64,000 nucleotides of DNA from Rhodobacteraceae bacterium CCMM004. Lineage in GTDB: Bacteria > Pseudomonadota > Alphaproteobacteria > Rhodobacterales > Rhodobacteraceae. Shown here in pieces: positions 18,420-28,044 of this stretch (its first letter is position 1; every line of letters starts with the position of its first letter). The notes beneath the pieces were generated by a model. It made no database searches. It had not been told where the DNA came from and worked only from the letters and a program-made list of their open reading frames with translations. The position numbers were made by a program, and so were the translations under genes. The DNA is taken from positions 248,001 to 312,000 of the forward strand of contig RZWH01000002.1 of the NCBI GenBank assembly GCA_004005435.1, in the 5' to 3' direction.

Positions 18420-18545
18420 GGGCAGCGCCGTCCCGCCGGGGCGCGGTCGAGCGGTGCACCACAGTGCCTTCAAGCATTCACGTCCCGGCGGCCGCACCTC
18501 CCTCGCCAGAAGCGCCGCCCCGGGGGGGGCGGGACGGCGCTGCCC
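18420..18545 (+). repeat. Dispersed repeat copy D
   Basis: The second copy of the C-D tandem pair, again exactly 215 bases after its partner. The array ends at the stop of the DMT transporter (18601). Confidence 0.8.
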
Positions 18546-18600
18546 GGCGTATCCGCCGGGCGGGACGGGGGGCTGGGCATGTCTCCCCGACCCCCGGAGG

Positions 18601-19500
18601 TCAGGCAGCCTTCCGGGGCGGGGCGTTGATCAGGGCGAGGCCGGCCGCCACCAGCACCAGCGCGCCGATCAGCCCCGGCCCCAGCCGCTCGCCCAGCAAC
18701 AGCCAGCCGAACCCTGCGCCGAAGATCGGGCCGAGAAAACTGAACGACGCCACCGCCGCCGCCTCGTAGCGCGACAGAAGCCACAGCCAGAGGATGAAGC
18801 CGAAGGACACCACCACCACGATCTGGAACGCCAGACCGGCCAGGTGGACCGGTGCCAGATCGCGCACGAGCGGGCCGAAGAGCGGCGCCAGCAAGAGCAG
18901 AATCGGCGCCGAGACCGCGACCTGCCAGAGCAGCTGCATCTCCGGTCGCACCCGGCTGAGCGCCGTCGCGCGCGCGCAAATCGCGATGGCGGCCCAGCCC
19001 AGCGCCGCGGCCAGCGCGCAGAGGTCTCCCGCCAGCGATCCCCCGGCCACCGCGGCGCCCGGCCGGTCGAGGATCGCCCAGGCCACGCCACCCATGGCCA
19101 GCGCCAGGCCCACCGCCTTGCGCGGGCCGATCCGCTCGCCGGGCAACAGCCAATGCGCCGCGAGCGCCAGCCACACCGGCATCGAGTAGAAGATGACGCT
19201 GGTGCGGGCCACGGTGGTCAGGTCGAGCGCCGTGAACAGCGCCACGAACTCGACGGTGAAGATTGCGCCCGCCAACAGACCGGCGCCTGCCGTCCCGGGG
19301 GCGATGGCCGCCGACAGGCCCCGCCAACGCATCCAGGCCCAGATGCACAGCGCCGCGCCCAGCGACCTCAGCCCGGCAAAGAACACGGGCTGGAGCCCCT
19401 CGTTCACGACGGCGATCACCACCTGGTTGAAGCCGAGGAGCGCCGAGAAGGCGACGAGGGCGGCGGCGCCGAAGGCGTCCATGGGCTGACGGGCGGGCAT
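18601..19500 (-). CDS. DMT-superfamily (EamA) exporter
   Basis: A 299-residue membrane protein with ten predicted helices arranged as two EamA domains (about 10-140 and 155-285). The second repeat carries the usual FSFLGPIFGAGFGWLLLGE signature region. The start MPARQPMDAF (19500) was taken because transmembrane helix 1 follows at once; residues upstream in frame are proline-rich and non-membrane. Proteins of this class export amino acids or metabolites; the substrate is not inferable. The gene stands alone on the minus strand. Confidence 0.85.
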   Translation of the reverse strand: MPARQPMDAFGAAALVAFSALLGFNQVVIAVVNEGLQPVFFAGLRSLGAALCIWAWMRWRGLSAAIAPGTAGAGLLAGAIFTVEFVALFTALDLTTVARTSVIFYSMPVWLALAAHWLLPGERIGPRKAVGLALAMGGVAWAILDRPGAAVAGGSLAGDLCALAAALGWAAIAICARATALSRVRPEMQLLWQVAVSAPILLLLAPLFGPLVRDLAPVHLAGLAFQIVVVVSFGFILWLWLLSRYEAAAVASFSFLGPIFGAGFGWLLLGERLGPGLIGALVLVAAGLALINAPPRKAA

Positions 19501-19543
19501 GGGCGGCGTTAGCCCCGCCCGCGCGGGGGTGTCAAGCGGCGGC

Positions 19544-20521
19544 TCAGCCGCCGAGCATCCAGGTCCCCTCGGGCCAGAAGGCGTGGAAGGCGAAGGCGAA
19601 GAGCACGTCGTGGGGAACATCGCGCCCCTGCGCGTCACGGACCCGGATGGTGCCGACGTCGCGCCCCTGGCCGATGTCGCGGCTGTCGAGCGCCGAGGCC
19701 TGCCCCGACGTCCAACTCAGCGTCACGCCGGCCTCGGTCACCACCGGCGTCTCGCGCAGGCGGCTGACCGGCCACGCCCGGTCGCCCACGCGCACCACCC
19801 GCTCCAACGGCTGGATCCCGTGGGGCGGCATCTCGCCGTTGTAGAGGAAGGGCTGCCGCGAACTGTCGTAGCGGACGTAAGGATTCGACCCGTAGGCGCG
19901 GGGCCAGGCCGGTTCGTCCATCACCAGGCCCTGGGGGTTGCGGTCGCGGAACTCCGCCCAGCTCTCCATCCAGGTGGGCATCTGGGTCAGGCGCACGCCG
20001 GTCATCTCGCCCACGATCCCCTCGCCCAGGGCCTGCTGCCACCAGCTCTGGGTCTCGCGATCGTACATCACCATGTCCGAGGCGCGCAGCTTGCCCGACA
20101 CCCCGAAGGTCAGGACCCCGCCCTGCACCCGCCGGTCGAAGGTGAGGCCGGAATTGCACAAGGGGCAGAAGGTGACGGCGACGGGGATACCGCCCACCGT
20201 GTCGTTGACGATCTCGTGCCATGTCAGATAGCGGATCGGATAGGCGCGGGGTGTGGCGCCGTCGATCTCGACCGCGATGACCGGCTCGCGGTCGCCCAGG
20301 CGGGTCTCCTGCGCCACGTCGATGAAGTCGGGGTCCGAGAGCGCCGGGATGCCGTCCTTGGGCGGGCCGCCCGACATGATCTCGCGCCAGTTCTCGACGC
20401 TGGTGGTGCCAAAGTCGGTGTCGGGCCATTCGGTCCGCCAGAACTCGGGGCTGGCCAGGGCAGCGGTGGCGGCGAGCGTCAGCGCGGCAGTGGCGGCGAG
20501 GATGCGGCGAAGGGGCGGCAT
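19544..20521 (-). CDS. DUF3179 domain protein, exported
   Basis: A 325-residue protein with a signal peptide (residues 1-24, cleavage after ALA) and one DUF3179 domain. It shows FCPLCNSGLTFDR (CxxC pair), GKLRASDMVMYDRETQSWWQQ and YPIRYLTWHEIVND. The conserved cysteines and histidine suggest metal or redox chemistry in the periplasm, but no reaction is known for the family. The start MPPLRRILAA was chosen for its signal peptide. Confidence 0.85.
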   Translation of the reverse strand: MPPLRRILAATAALTLAATAALASPEFWRTEWPDTDFGTTSVENWREIMSGGPPKDGIPALSDPDFIDVAQETRLGDREPVIAVEIDGATPRAYPIRYLTWHEIVNDTVGGIPVAVTFCPLCNSGLTFDRRVQGGVLTFGVSGKLRASDMVMYDRETQSWWQQALGEGIVGEMTGVRLTQMPTWMESWAEFRDRNPQGLVMDEPAWPRAYGSNPYVRYDSSRQPFLYNGEMPPHGIQPLERVVRVGDRAWPVSRLRETPVVTEAGVTLSWTSGQASALDSRDIGQGRDVGTIRVRDAQGRDVPHDVLFAFAFHAFWPEGTWMLGG

Positions 20522-20669
20522 GGCGGCGACTCCTGACCTTGGGGCCCGCAGACGATGGCAGAGCCGCGGCGCCCGGGCCACCCCGCCTCACGCCGGAGTG
20601 ACGCGGGGTGAGGCGCGTCACGCCGCCGGGCGATCGCGCCACATCGGCGCGGCAGGACCGGAGGGACAG

Positions 20670-21477
20670 ATGCGCATCGTCGCGATAGTGGTCGCCGCGG
20701 GGCTGGCAGGACCGCTGGCGGCGGAGGTGCGGACGGTCGACGCCGAGACCGCGCCGGGGATACGGCAGGCAGGTTTCCTGGCGGTGGACTTGACCAGCGG
20801 CAGGGAGTGCCGCCGCGCGCAGAGCCGCCTGGACGACCGCCACGCGCCCTGGTCCACCTTCAAGATCCCGAACTTTTGATCGCGCTCCAGACCGGCGGGG
20901 CGACCGCCCCGGACCACTGGCGCGCGTGGGAGCCCGCCCGGCGCCCCGCCGACGGCTATTGGCCCGAGGCTTGGCGACCGGGCCAAAGCCTCGCCAGCGC
21001 CTTCGGCCGCTCGGCGGCCTGGTATCTTCAGGACGTGGCGGTGGAGGTGGGCGGCGCGGACTATCGCGTCCGCCTGGCGGACCGGGACACCGGCAACGCC
21101 CGTGTGCAGGACTGGAACGACTCGTTCCGGCTGGGCGGGCCCCTGGCGATTTCGCCGCGCGAGCAGGTGACGTTCCTCGCCGCGCTGCTGCGGGGCGTTC
21201 TGGACGTGGAGGCCGGGCATTTCGCCACTCTCGCCGACGGCACGCGGAACGGCACCGCCGGTGCGTGCAGCGTCCATGCAAGACCGGGTCGGGGCCGCTC
21301 GCCCCCGGCGGCTGCGACGGCCCCTTTGAGGGCTGGTATGTGGGCTGGCGCGCCGGGCCCGAAGGCCCGACGACGGCGTTCGCCCAAGATCTTCAGGCCG
21401 GCCGCTATGCCGACCTGCGGGACCGCCGGAGGGCGGGAGCGGTGGACCTCCTGGCGCCCTGCGGGATGACCGGCTGA
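20670..21477 (+). pseudogene. Class D (OXA-type) beta-lactamase remnant with two frameshifts
   Basis: Read across three frames, the sequence spells a class D beta-lactamase: a signal peptide, the active-site STFK followed by IPN, then (after a one-base loss near 20874-20876) LIALQTGG, SAAWYLQDVA and a region equivalent to F-YGN reduced to DTGN. There follow WNDSFRLGGPLAISPREQ and, after a second one-base loss near 21277-21280, KTGSG and EGWYVGW, which match the K-T/S-G box and the GW(F/Y)VGW end. The frame stops at 20877-20879 as read. The altered YGN box and two independent lesions argue for decay, although assembly error cannot be excluded. Confidence 0.8.
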
Positions 21478-21493
21478 CGCCGCCCCGGCGCCG

Positions 21494-22060
21494 TCACTCG
21501 GTGATGCGCACGTCGGTCATCACGTCGGGCTCGCCGACGACGGCGCCGTTGCGGCCTTCGCCGCGCTTGATCGCGTCGACCACGTCCATCCCGCCCGTGA
21601 CCTCGCCCACGACGGTGTATTGCCCGTCGAGATGCGGCGCCGGGGCGAACATGATGAAGAACTGGCTGTTGGCGCTGTTGGGGTCGCTCGACCGGGCCAT
21701 GCCCACCGTGCCGCGGTCAAAGCTGCGATCCGAGAACTCGGCCGGCAGGTCGTCGCGGTCCGAGCCGCCGGTCCCGGCCATGGACATGTCGCCGCCCTCG
21801 ATCCGGCCGAATTGGACGTCGCCGGTCTGAGCCATAAAGCCGTCGATCACGCGGTGGAAGACGACGCCGTCATAGGCCCCCTCCTCGGCCAGGGCGGTGA
21901 TCTGGGCGACGTGCTGGGGCGCCACGTCCTCGAACAGGTCGATGGTGACCGTGCCCTCGGCCGCGCCCGCGATGTCGATCTCCAACCCGGTGGCGGCGGC
22001 CGCGGACGGCAGGGACAGCACCAGGGCCGCGGCGGCGGCGGCGGAACGGAACGGGGTCAT
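21494..22060 (-). CDS. Periplasmic peptidyl-prolyl isomerase, cyclophilin type
   Basis: A 188-residue cyclophilin with a signal peptide (residues 1-23) and one cyclophilin domain. Active-site segments are VVFHRVIDGFMAQTGD (catalytic Arg in FHRV), NSANSQFFIMF (the Q-F pair) and LDGQYTVVGEVTGGMDVV. It speeds cis-trans proline isomerisation in exported proteins. The ATG at 22060 is preceded by a GAGGAGACT site. No operon partner. Confidence 0.92.
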   Translation of the reverse strand: MTPFRSAAAAAALVLSLPSAAAATGLEIDIAGAAEGTVTIDLFEDVAPQHVAQITALAEEGAYDGVVFHRVIDGFMAQTGDVQFGRIEGGDMSMAGTGGSDRDDLPAEFSDRSFDRGTVGMARSSDPNSANSQFFIMFAPAPHLDGQYTVVGEVTGGMDVVDAIKRGEGRNGAVVGEPDVMTDVRITE

Positions 22061-22295
22061 GGGAGTCTCCTCGATACTACGGGCGGCGGAGTGCCGCCGG
22101 GCGTGTGTCGGGGCACCCTAACGGCGCCCTCTCTAGGGGCAATCCCAGAGCTGCGGCCGCGGTTCCAGACCCCGCGGAGCCCCGCCGACCCGTGGGCGGC
22201 CGCCCGCCGTCAGCCCCTGGCCGCCCGGCGCGGGCCCGTGCTAGAGGCGAAATGACGCGCCGGTGCGCCACCGGCCCCCGAAAGGAGCGCCGCCG

Positions 22296-23144
22296 ATGTC
22301 CACCACCGTCTTCTTCGCCGTGATCGGGGCGGCCGTCCTGCACGCGGTGTGGAACGCGCTGTTGAAGAGCGGGGCGGACAAGCTGCTGGCGATGACGGCG
22401 GTGGTGCTGGGACATGTGCCCTTCGCGCTGGCGGCGTTGGCGGTGTCCCCCCTGCCAGACGCGGCGGCGCTGCCTTACATCCTGGCCGGAGTGGGCCTGC
22501 ATGTGGGCTATCAGCTCTTCCTGCTGCAAGCCTACAGCGCGGGCGATCTCACCCAGGTCTATCCCATCGCGCGGGGGTCGGCGCCCCTGATCGTGGCGGC
22601 GGTGTCGGTCGGCATCCTGGGGGTGGAGCTGGGCGGTGTCGAGCTGCTGGCGGTCGCGACCATCGGCCTGGGGATCGTCAGCCTGGCCCTGGTCCGCCAC
22701 GCCGACGGCCAGCGCAACCCGCGCGCCGCGGCCTTCGCCCTCGGCACCGGCCTGTTCATCGCCGCCTATTCGTTGGTCGACGGCTGGGGCGCGCGGGCCG
22801 CGGGCACGGCGCTGGGCTATTACTCCTGGCAGGCGCTGGGCAACGCCGCGGTCATGGCGGCCATCGTGGCCCGCCGCGCCCCGGGCACGCTCGGCCGGCT
22901 CGCGGGCGAGGGGCGGACCATGTTCGTGGTCGGTGGCGGCGCGTCCTTCGTCGCCTACGCCATTGTGACCTGGGCGTTCACCCAGGCGCCCATCGCCCTG
23001 GTCTCGGCCTTGCGCGAGACCTCGATCGTCTTTGCGCTCCTGATCGGGGTGGTGGCGCTGAAGGAACGGCTGGACCTGGCCAAGGTGGTGTCGACGGCGC
23101 TGACGCTCATGGGCGCGGTGCTGTTGCGCGTCGCGGGGCGCTGA
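22296..23144 (+). CDS. DMT-superfamily (EamA) exporter
   Basis: A 282-residue membrane protein with ten predicted helices in two EamA repeats (about 5-135 and 150-280). [18 protein letters not shown] opens the first repeat and [25 protein letters not shown] closes the second, both typical of RhaT/EamA exporters. The ATG at 22296 after AAAGGAGC was chosen. It is not closely similar in sequence to the DMT protein at 18601. Substrate unknown. Confidence 0.85.
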   Translation: MSTTVFFAVIGAAVLHAVWNALLKSGADKLLAMTAVVLGHVPFALAALAVSPLPDAAALPYILAGVGLHVGYQLFLLQAYSAGDLTQVYPIARGSAPLIVAAVSVGILGVELGGVELLAVATIGLGIVSLALVRHADGQRNPRAAAFALGTGLFIAAYSLVDGWGARAAGTALGYYSWQALGNAAVMAAIVARRAPGTLGRLAGEGRTMFVVGGGASFVAYAIVTWAFTQAPIALVSALRETSIVFALLIGVVALKERLDLAKVVSTALTLMGAVLLRVAGR

Positions 23145-23239
23145 GCCCGTCCCTTTCCCTTGAACCCAGAGACGATATATTGCACCACCGCGCAGACGAT
23201 GGCGGACCCGCCCGGGCCCGCAACGATGAGGATCCCCCC

Positions 23240-24226
23240 ATGGCCGACGGCAGCATCGACATCCACGCCAAGCCCACCGAGGAAGTCTCGGTCCGCGACA
23301 CGTTCGGGATCGACAGCGACATGGTGGTCAAGGGCTTTGCCGACCGCGTGGACCGGGTGCCGGACGTCGACCAGACCTACAAGTTCGACCCCGACACCAC
23401 GCTCGCGATCCTGGCGGGATTTCAATACAACCGCCGGGTCATGATCCAGGGCTATCACGGCACGGGCAAGTCCACCCATATCGAGCAGGTGGCCGCCCGG
23501 CTGAACTGGCCCTGCGTGCGGGTCAACCTCGACAGCCATATCAGCCGGATCGACCTGATCGGCAAGGACGCGATCAAGCTGCGCGACGGGATGCAGGTGA
23601 CCGAGTTCCAGGAGGGGATCCTGCCCTGGGCCCTGCGCAATCCCACGGCCATCGTCTTCGACGAGTACGACGCCGGCCGGGCGGACGTGATGTTCGTCAT
23701 CCAGCGGGTGCTGGAGGTCGACGGCAAGCTGACGCTTCTGGACCAGAACGAAGTGATCCAGCCGCACCCCTATTTCCGCCTCTTCGCCACGTCCAACACC
23801 GTGGGCCTGGGCGATACCACCGGCCTCTACCATGGCACTCAGCAGATCAACCAGGGCCAGATGGACCGCTGGAGCCTCGTGGCCACGCTGAACTATCTCA
23901 GCCACGATGCCGAGACCGCCATCGTCCTGTCGAAATGCCCCACCTACAACACCGAAAAGGGGCGGCAGCAGATCAGCCGCATGGTCACGGTCGCCGACCT
24001 GACGCGCACCGCCTTCATGAACGGCGACCTGTCGACGGTGATGAGCCCGCGGACGGTGATCGCCTGGGCGCAGAACGCCTCGATCTTCCGCAACATCGGC
24101 TACGCCTTCCGCCTGACGTTCCTCAACAAGTGCGACGAGCTGGAGCGCGAGACGGTGGCCGAGTTCTACCAGCGCTGCTTCGACGAGGAACTGCCCGAAA
24201 GCGCGGCGTCGACGAGCCTGGGGTGA
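23240..24226 (+). CDS. cobS: Aerobic cobaltochelatase subunit CobS
   Basis: A 328-residue AAA+ ATPase subunit of the cobaltochelatase that inserts cobalt into hydrogenobyrinic acid a,c-diamide in aerobic cobalamin synthesis. Walker A is GYHGTGKST (about 73-81), Walker [11 protein letters not shown] (about 138-147), and the sensor region is [15 protein letters not shown]. The length is that of CobS from other alphaproteobacteria. The ATG follows ATGAGGATCC. It partners with CobT, encoded 1.5 kb downstream after two unrelated genes, and with CobN elsewhere. Confidence 0.95.
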   Translation: MADGSIDIHAKPTEEVSVRDTFGIDSDMVVKGFADRVDRVPDVDQTYKFDPDTTLAILAGFQYNRRVMIQGYHGTGKSTHIEQVAARLNWPCVRVNLDSHISRIDLIGKDAIKLRDGMQVTEFQEGILPWALRNPTAIVFDEYDAGRADVMFVIQRVLEVDGKLTLLDQNEVIQPHPYFRLFATSNTVGLGDTTGLYHGTQQINQGQMDRWSLVATLNYLSHDAETAIVLSKCPTYNTEKGRQQISRMVTVADLTRTAFMNGDLSTVMSPRTVIAWAQNASIFRNIGYAFRLTFLNKCDELERETVAEFYQRCFDEELPESAASTSLG

Positions 24227-24711
24227 GGCGGTTCGCCTGGCTCGCCCTGGTCGCGCTTGCGGCCTGCGGCGTTCCGGCCGCCGACCCGGCGCCGCCGACG
24301 GAACGGGCCGCCCTCCCCTTCGCGGGGATCGCGGGCATCCCCAGCGACGCCGACCCCCGCTGCGCGGTCATCCGCGTTGTGGACGGCGACACGGTCGAGA
24401 TCGCGTGCCGGAGCGGCGCGCAGAACGTCCGCCTGGTCGGCTTCGACACGCCAGAGACCTTCCGCCCCGGATGCCCCGAAGAGCGGGCGCTGGGACTGCG
24501 GGCCAAGGAGGTGCTGACGTCACAGTTGCGTGCGGCCCGGATCATCGCGCCGGAGGTCCGGGGCGAGGGGCGCTACGGCCGCCCGCTGGTCGCGCTGACC
24601 CTCGACGGGCGGCCGCTGGCGCGGAGCATGGTCGCCGCGGGCGTCGCGGTGCCGTATGACGGGGGACGCAGAATCGACTGGTGCGACCGGCTCCGCCGCA
24701 GGGCGACGTAG
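24223..24711 (+). CDS. Lipoprotein with staphylococcal-nuclease-like domain
   Basis: A 162-residue protein. Its GTG start at 24223 overlaps the cobS stop (GTGA). Residues 1-15 are a lipoprotein signal ending LAAC. An SNase-like fold follows: [54 protein letters not shown] and [16 protein letters not shown]. The catalytic-type residues (R/E/R) appear to be present. It would be a periplasmic nuclease or nucleic-acid-binding protein. Its coupling to cobS is probably positional rather than functional. Confidence 0.82.
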   Translation: MRRFAWLALVALAACGVPAADPAPPTERAALPFAGIAGIPSDADPRCAVIRVVDGDTVEIACRSGAQNVRLVGFDTPETFRPGCPEERALGLRAKEVLTSQLRAARIIAPEVRGEGRYGRPLVALTLDGRPLARSMVAAGVAVPYDGGRRIDWCDRLRRRAT

Positions 24712-24723
24712 GAGGACTGTTCC

Positions 24724-25656
24724 ATGATCACCCGCGACGACATCGCCGCCGCCCACGACCTGATCCGGGGCCGGGTGCGCGAGACGCCGGTGCTGCGGCT
24801 GGAGCCCGGCGCGTTGGGCCTCGACATGCCCCTCACGCTCAAGCTGGAGCACATGCAGCGCACGGGGTCGTTCAAGATCCGCGGCGCCTTCTACGCCATG
24901 CTCAGCCGCGGCCTGCCCGACGCGGGCGCGGTGGCGGCCTCGGGCGGCAACCACGGCGCGGCCGTCGCCTGTGCCGCCAGCGACCTCGGCGCGCCGTCGG
25001 TGATCTATGTCCCCCGCGCCATCGCCAAGCCGGAAAAGATCGCGCGGATGGAGGGCTTCGGCGGCGAGGTCCGGCTGACCGACGGGACCGTGGCCGACTG
25101 CATGGCCGCCTACGCCGCCCACGCCGAAGAGACCGGCGCGCTGAGCGTCCACCCCTACGACACCGCGCCGACGCTCACCGGCCAGGGCACGCTCGGGCGC
25201 GAGATCGAGGCGCAGGCCCCCGAGATCGACACGCTGATGGTGTCGGTGGGCGGCGGCGGCCTGATCGGCGGGATCTCCGCCTGGTTCGGGCGACGGATCA
25301 AGGTGGTGGGCTGCGAGACCCGGGGCACCGCGACCCTGGCCCGCACGCTGGCCGAGGGACCGGGATTCGCCATGGAGGTGTCGGGAGTCGCGGCCAGCTC
25401 GCTCGGCGGGCCCAACATCGGCGATCTGCCCTGGCAGATCCTGCAACAGAACGGCGTCGGCGCCGTCACCGTCTCGGACGACGACGTGCACGAGGCGCAG
25501 CACCGCCTGTGGTCGGCCGCGCGCATCGTGTGCGAACCGGGGGCGGCGGTGGCGGTCGCCGCGCTGACCTCCGGCGCCTACGTGCCCGAGCGGGGCGAGC
25601 GCGTCGGGATCCTCGTCTGCGGCGGCAATGCCGAGCCGGGGTGGTTCCTCGACTGA
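24724..25656 (+). CDS. PLP-dependent threonine/serine dehydratase-like enzyme
   Basis: A 310-residue fold-type II PLP enzyme. The Schiff-base lysine is Lys 51 in TGSFKIRGAF, the phosphate/substrate loop is SGGNHGA (73-79), and the phosphate-binding glycine loop is SVGGGGLIGG (about 176-185). The C-terminal serine or cysteine stacking site is at CGGNAEPG. There is no regulatory ACT domain, so it is the short catabolic/racemase type. It may deaminate threonine or serine, or related 3-hydroxyamino acids. It follows the nuclease gene after 12 bases with an AGGAGG site. Confidence 0.87.
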   Translation: MITRDDIAAAHDLIRGRVRETPVLRLEPGALGLDMPLTLKLEHMQRTGSFKIRGAFYAMLSRGLPDAGAVAASGGNHGAAVACAASDLGAPSVIYVPRAIAKPEKIARMEGFGGEVRLTDGTVADCMAAYAAHAEETGALSVHPYDTAPTLTGQGTLGREIEAQAPEIDTLMVSVGGGGLIGGISAWFGRRIKVVGCETRGTATLARTLAEGPGFAMEVSGVAASSLGGPNIGDLPWQILQQNGVGAVTVSDDDVHEAQHRLWSAARIVCEPGAAVAVAALTSGAYVPERGERVGILVCGGNAEPGWFLD

Positions 25657-25663
25657 CGACCGC

Positions 25664-25692
25664 TTGCCTTTCCCGCCCGCGCGACCGATCTA
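25664..25692 (+). promoter_or_regulatory. Promoter of cobT, giving a leaderless message
   Basis: A -35 TTGCCT (25664-25669), a 17-base spacer and a -10 GATCTA (25687-25692). The cobT ATG (25699) is 7 bases after the -10, where transcription should start, and no spaced Shine-Dalgarno site is seen. Confidence 0.45.
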
Positions 25693-25698
25693 GGGACC

Positions 25699-27573
25699 AT
25701 GGCTCAGAAATCCGACAACCCGGCCGACCCGTTCAAAAAGGCCCTGGCCGAGGCGACCAAGGTGCTCGCCGACGACCCCGACCTGGGCGTCAGCTATTCC
25801 GTCGACCCGCCTGGGATGACCGCCGATCAGGTGCGCCTGCCCCAGGTGTCGCGGCGGATGACCCGCGACGAGGTGCTCCTGGCCCGCGGCACCGCCGACG
25901 GCTATGCCCTGCGCCGCCGCCACCACGACGCCGCGACGCACCAGCGCTATGCGCCCCAGGGGCAGATGGCGCGCGACCTCTACGAGGCGATGGAGACCGC
26001 CCGCTGCGAGGCGGTGGGCGCCCGCGACATGCCCGGCACCGCGGGCAACATCGACGCCCGCATCGCCACCGAGGCCCGGCGCCGCGGCTATGACCGGGTG
26101 ACCGACCGCGCCGACGCGCCGCTCCCCGTCGCCGCAGGCTACATGATCCGACAGCTCGCCACCGGCCGCCCCCTGCCCGAGGGGGCCGAGACGGTGACCG
26201 CCCTTTGGCGGGACGTGATCGCCCAGCAGGCGGGCGCGACGCTGGAGCGTCTCGACGAGATCCTCGCCGACCAGACCGCCTTTGCCCGCCTGGCGCGGCA
26301 GGTGATCGACGACCTGGGCTACGGCGACCAACTGGGCGACGACCCCGACGACGCGGGCGACGACGACGAGACGGCCGAGGACGAGCCCGCCGACGAGGAT
26401 CAGCCCGACGAGGCCGGCGACCAGCAGGACGAGGGCGACGACGCCGACGCCGCCCCCGACGAGAGCCAGGAACAGACCCAGGACGCCCAGCAGGCCACGG
26501 TCAGCGCCGACGACCTGGCCGATCCCCAGGACGGCGAAGAGACCGACTTGCCCGATGGCGAGGCGCCGCTCGAGCCGCCGCCCCCCGCTCCGGCCTCCGA
26601 GGCGGACCCCAATTACGTGGTCTATCGCGACACCCACGACGAGGAGGTGCGCGCCGAGGACTTGGCCGAACCGGCCGAGCTGGAGCGCCTGCGCGCCTAT
26701 CTCGATCAACAGCTCGACCCGCTCAAGGGCGCCGTGGGACGGCTCGCCAACAAGCTGCAACGCCGCCTCCAGGCGCAGCAGAACCGATCCTGGGAGTTCG
26801 ACCGCGAGGAGGGCATCCTGGACGCCGGCCGCCTGGCCCGCGTGGTCGCGAACCCGACGACGCCCCTGAGCTTCAAGGTGGAAAAGGATACCGAGTTCCG
26901 CGACACGGTGGTCACGCTGCTCCTCGACAACTCCGGCTCGATGCGGGGCCGGCCGATTTCGATCGCGGCGATCTGTGCCGACGTGCTGGCGCGGACCCTG
27001 GAGCGGTGCCAGGTCAAGGTCGAGATCCTGGGCTTCACCACCCGCGCCTGGAAGGGCGGGCAGGCCCGCGAGGCGTGGCTGGCCGACGGCCGACCGCAGC
27101 GGCCGGGGCGGCTGAACGACCTGCGCCACATCATCTACAAATCCGCCGATGCGCCCTGGCGCCGCGCGCGCCCCAATCTGGGACTGATGATGAAGGAAGG
27201 GCTACTCAAAGAGAACATCGACGGCGAAGCGCTGGAATGGGCGCACCGCCGGATCGCCCACCGACCCGAGGCGCGGCGCATCCTGATGGTGATCTCCGAC
27301 GGCGCGCCGGTGGACGATTCGACCCTGTCGGTGAATCCCGCGAATTACCTGGAAAAACACCTCCGCGACGTCATCGCCCTGGTCGAGCGCAAGAAGCTGG
27401 TGGAGCTGATCGCCATCGGCATCGGCCACGACGTGACGCGCTACTACAACCGCGCCGTGACGATCACCGACGTGGAGCAACTGGCCGGCGCGATGACCGA
27501 GCAACTGGCCGCGCTCTTCGACAGAGACCCGCGCGGCAGGGCCCGCATGGTGGGGATGAGAAGGGCGGGCTGA
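25699..27573 (+). CDS. cobT: Aerobic cobaltochelatase subunit CobT
   Basis: A 624-residue subunit that with CobS forms the AAA+ ring driving CobN in aerobic cobalt insertion. Residues 1-210 are the CobT N-domain. A strongly acidic Asp/Glu stretch (about 212-285) follows, and then a von Willebrand A domain (about 400-600) whose metal site reads LLDNSGSM (about 410-417). Length and order match CobT from Rhizobium and Rhodobacter. It has its own likely promoter, with the ATG at the predicted transcription start, and ends before a 470-base gap. Confidence 0.95.
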   Translation: MAQKSDNPADPFKKALAEATKVLADDPDLGVSYSVDPPGMTADQVRLPQVSRRMTRDEVLLARGTADGYALRRRHHDAATHQRYAPQGQMARDLYEAMETARCEAVGARDMPGTAGNIDARIATEARRRGYDRVTDRADAPLPVAAGYMIRQLATGRPLPEGAETVTALWRDVIAQQAGATLERLDEILADQTAFARLARQVIDDLGYGDQLGDDPDDAGDDDETAEDEPADEDQPDEAGDQQDEGDDADAAPDESQEQTQDAQQATVSADDLADPQDGEETDLPDGEAPLEPPPPAPASEADPNYVVYRDTHDEEVRAEDLAEPAELERLRAYLDQQLDPLKGAVGRLANKLQRRLQAQQNRSWEFDREEGILDAGRLARVVANPTTPLSFKVEKDTEFRDTVVTLLLDNSGSMRGRPISIAAICADVLARTLERCQVKVEILGFTTRAWKGGQAREAWLADGRPQRPGRLNDLRHIIYKSADAPWRRARPNLGLMMKEGLLKENIDGEALEWAHRRIAHRPEARRILMVISDGAPVDDSTLSVNPANYLEKHLRDVIALVERKKLVELIAIGIGHDVTRYYNRAVTITDVEQLAGAMTEQLAALFDRDPRGRARMVGMRRAG

Positions 27574-28044
27574 CTCGGGCCCGTGCTCAGGGCGGCGCCC
27601 ACCGGACCGCCCTCAGCCTCGGCCCGCCGTCATCGCCGCCGCGTCCCCAGCCCAATGTCTCCAACCCTCCGACTGCCCGCTCGGCGACCGCTGCCGCACG
27701 CCGGATGCCGGATGCCAGGGACGACCTCTCCCGCTGCTCTTCAGAGGCCCGCGCCGATGGCGCCCGTCCGCCAATCCTACGAGACGGCCTGCACGGGCGG
27801 CCCTCCCGCGCCCACCGTCCCTGTCCCCGACCGCGCTGGCCGGGCCCCCGCGACCCGGCCGCCGAGCCGCGCTGCGCGCCCCACTTCCAAAAAACCGCCC
27901 CCCGACCACCCAAGCTGCCGCCGGCAGGGTCTTCCCTTCCGCCCCAAGCATCCCTTTCCAGATATCCTCGCCGAGGGCGCACACCGACTGCCCGCGCCGC
28001 CGCGGAGCGGCGCGGCGCCCACCCGCGCGCCGAACGGACCGGTC
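27574..28044. other. Intergenic gap of 471 bases, no gene seen
   Basis: Between convergent cobT and the DapA-like gene. Open frames here lack family motifs and sensible starts, and the sequence is C/P-rich and compositionally loose. A GCGCCGC / GCGGCGC stem (27994-28013) near the right end may be a terminator for the plus strand. I see no repeat of the other families here. Confidence 0.5.

Noticed and set aside
16075-18545. Integron attC sites or a tRNA-linked genomic island
   Set aside because: No GTTRRRY core sites, no integrase or recombinase gene, and no duplication of the tRNA-Gly 3' end was seen; the repeats have their own terminal inverted repeats.
20670-20879. A short complete gene ending at the first frameshift of the beta-lactamase remnant
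   Set aside because: A 69-residue product would stop right after STFK; the downstream frames continue the same family, so it is a broken gene rather than a small protein.
27574-28044. Possible small gene in the cobT to DapA-like gap
   Set aside because: Several frames are open, but they are rich in Pro/Arg with no motif or start signal, and no coding bias was seen.
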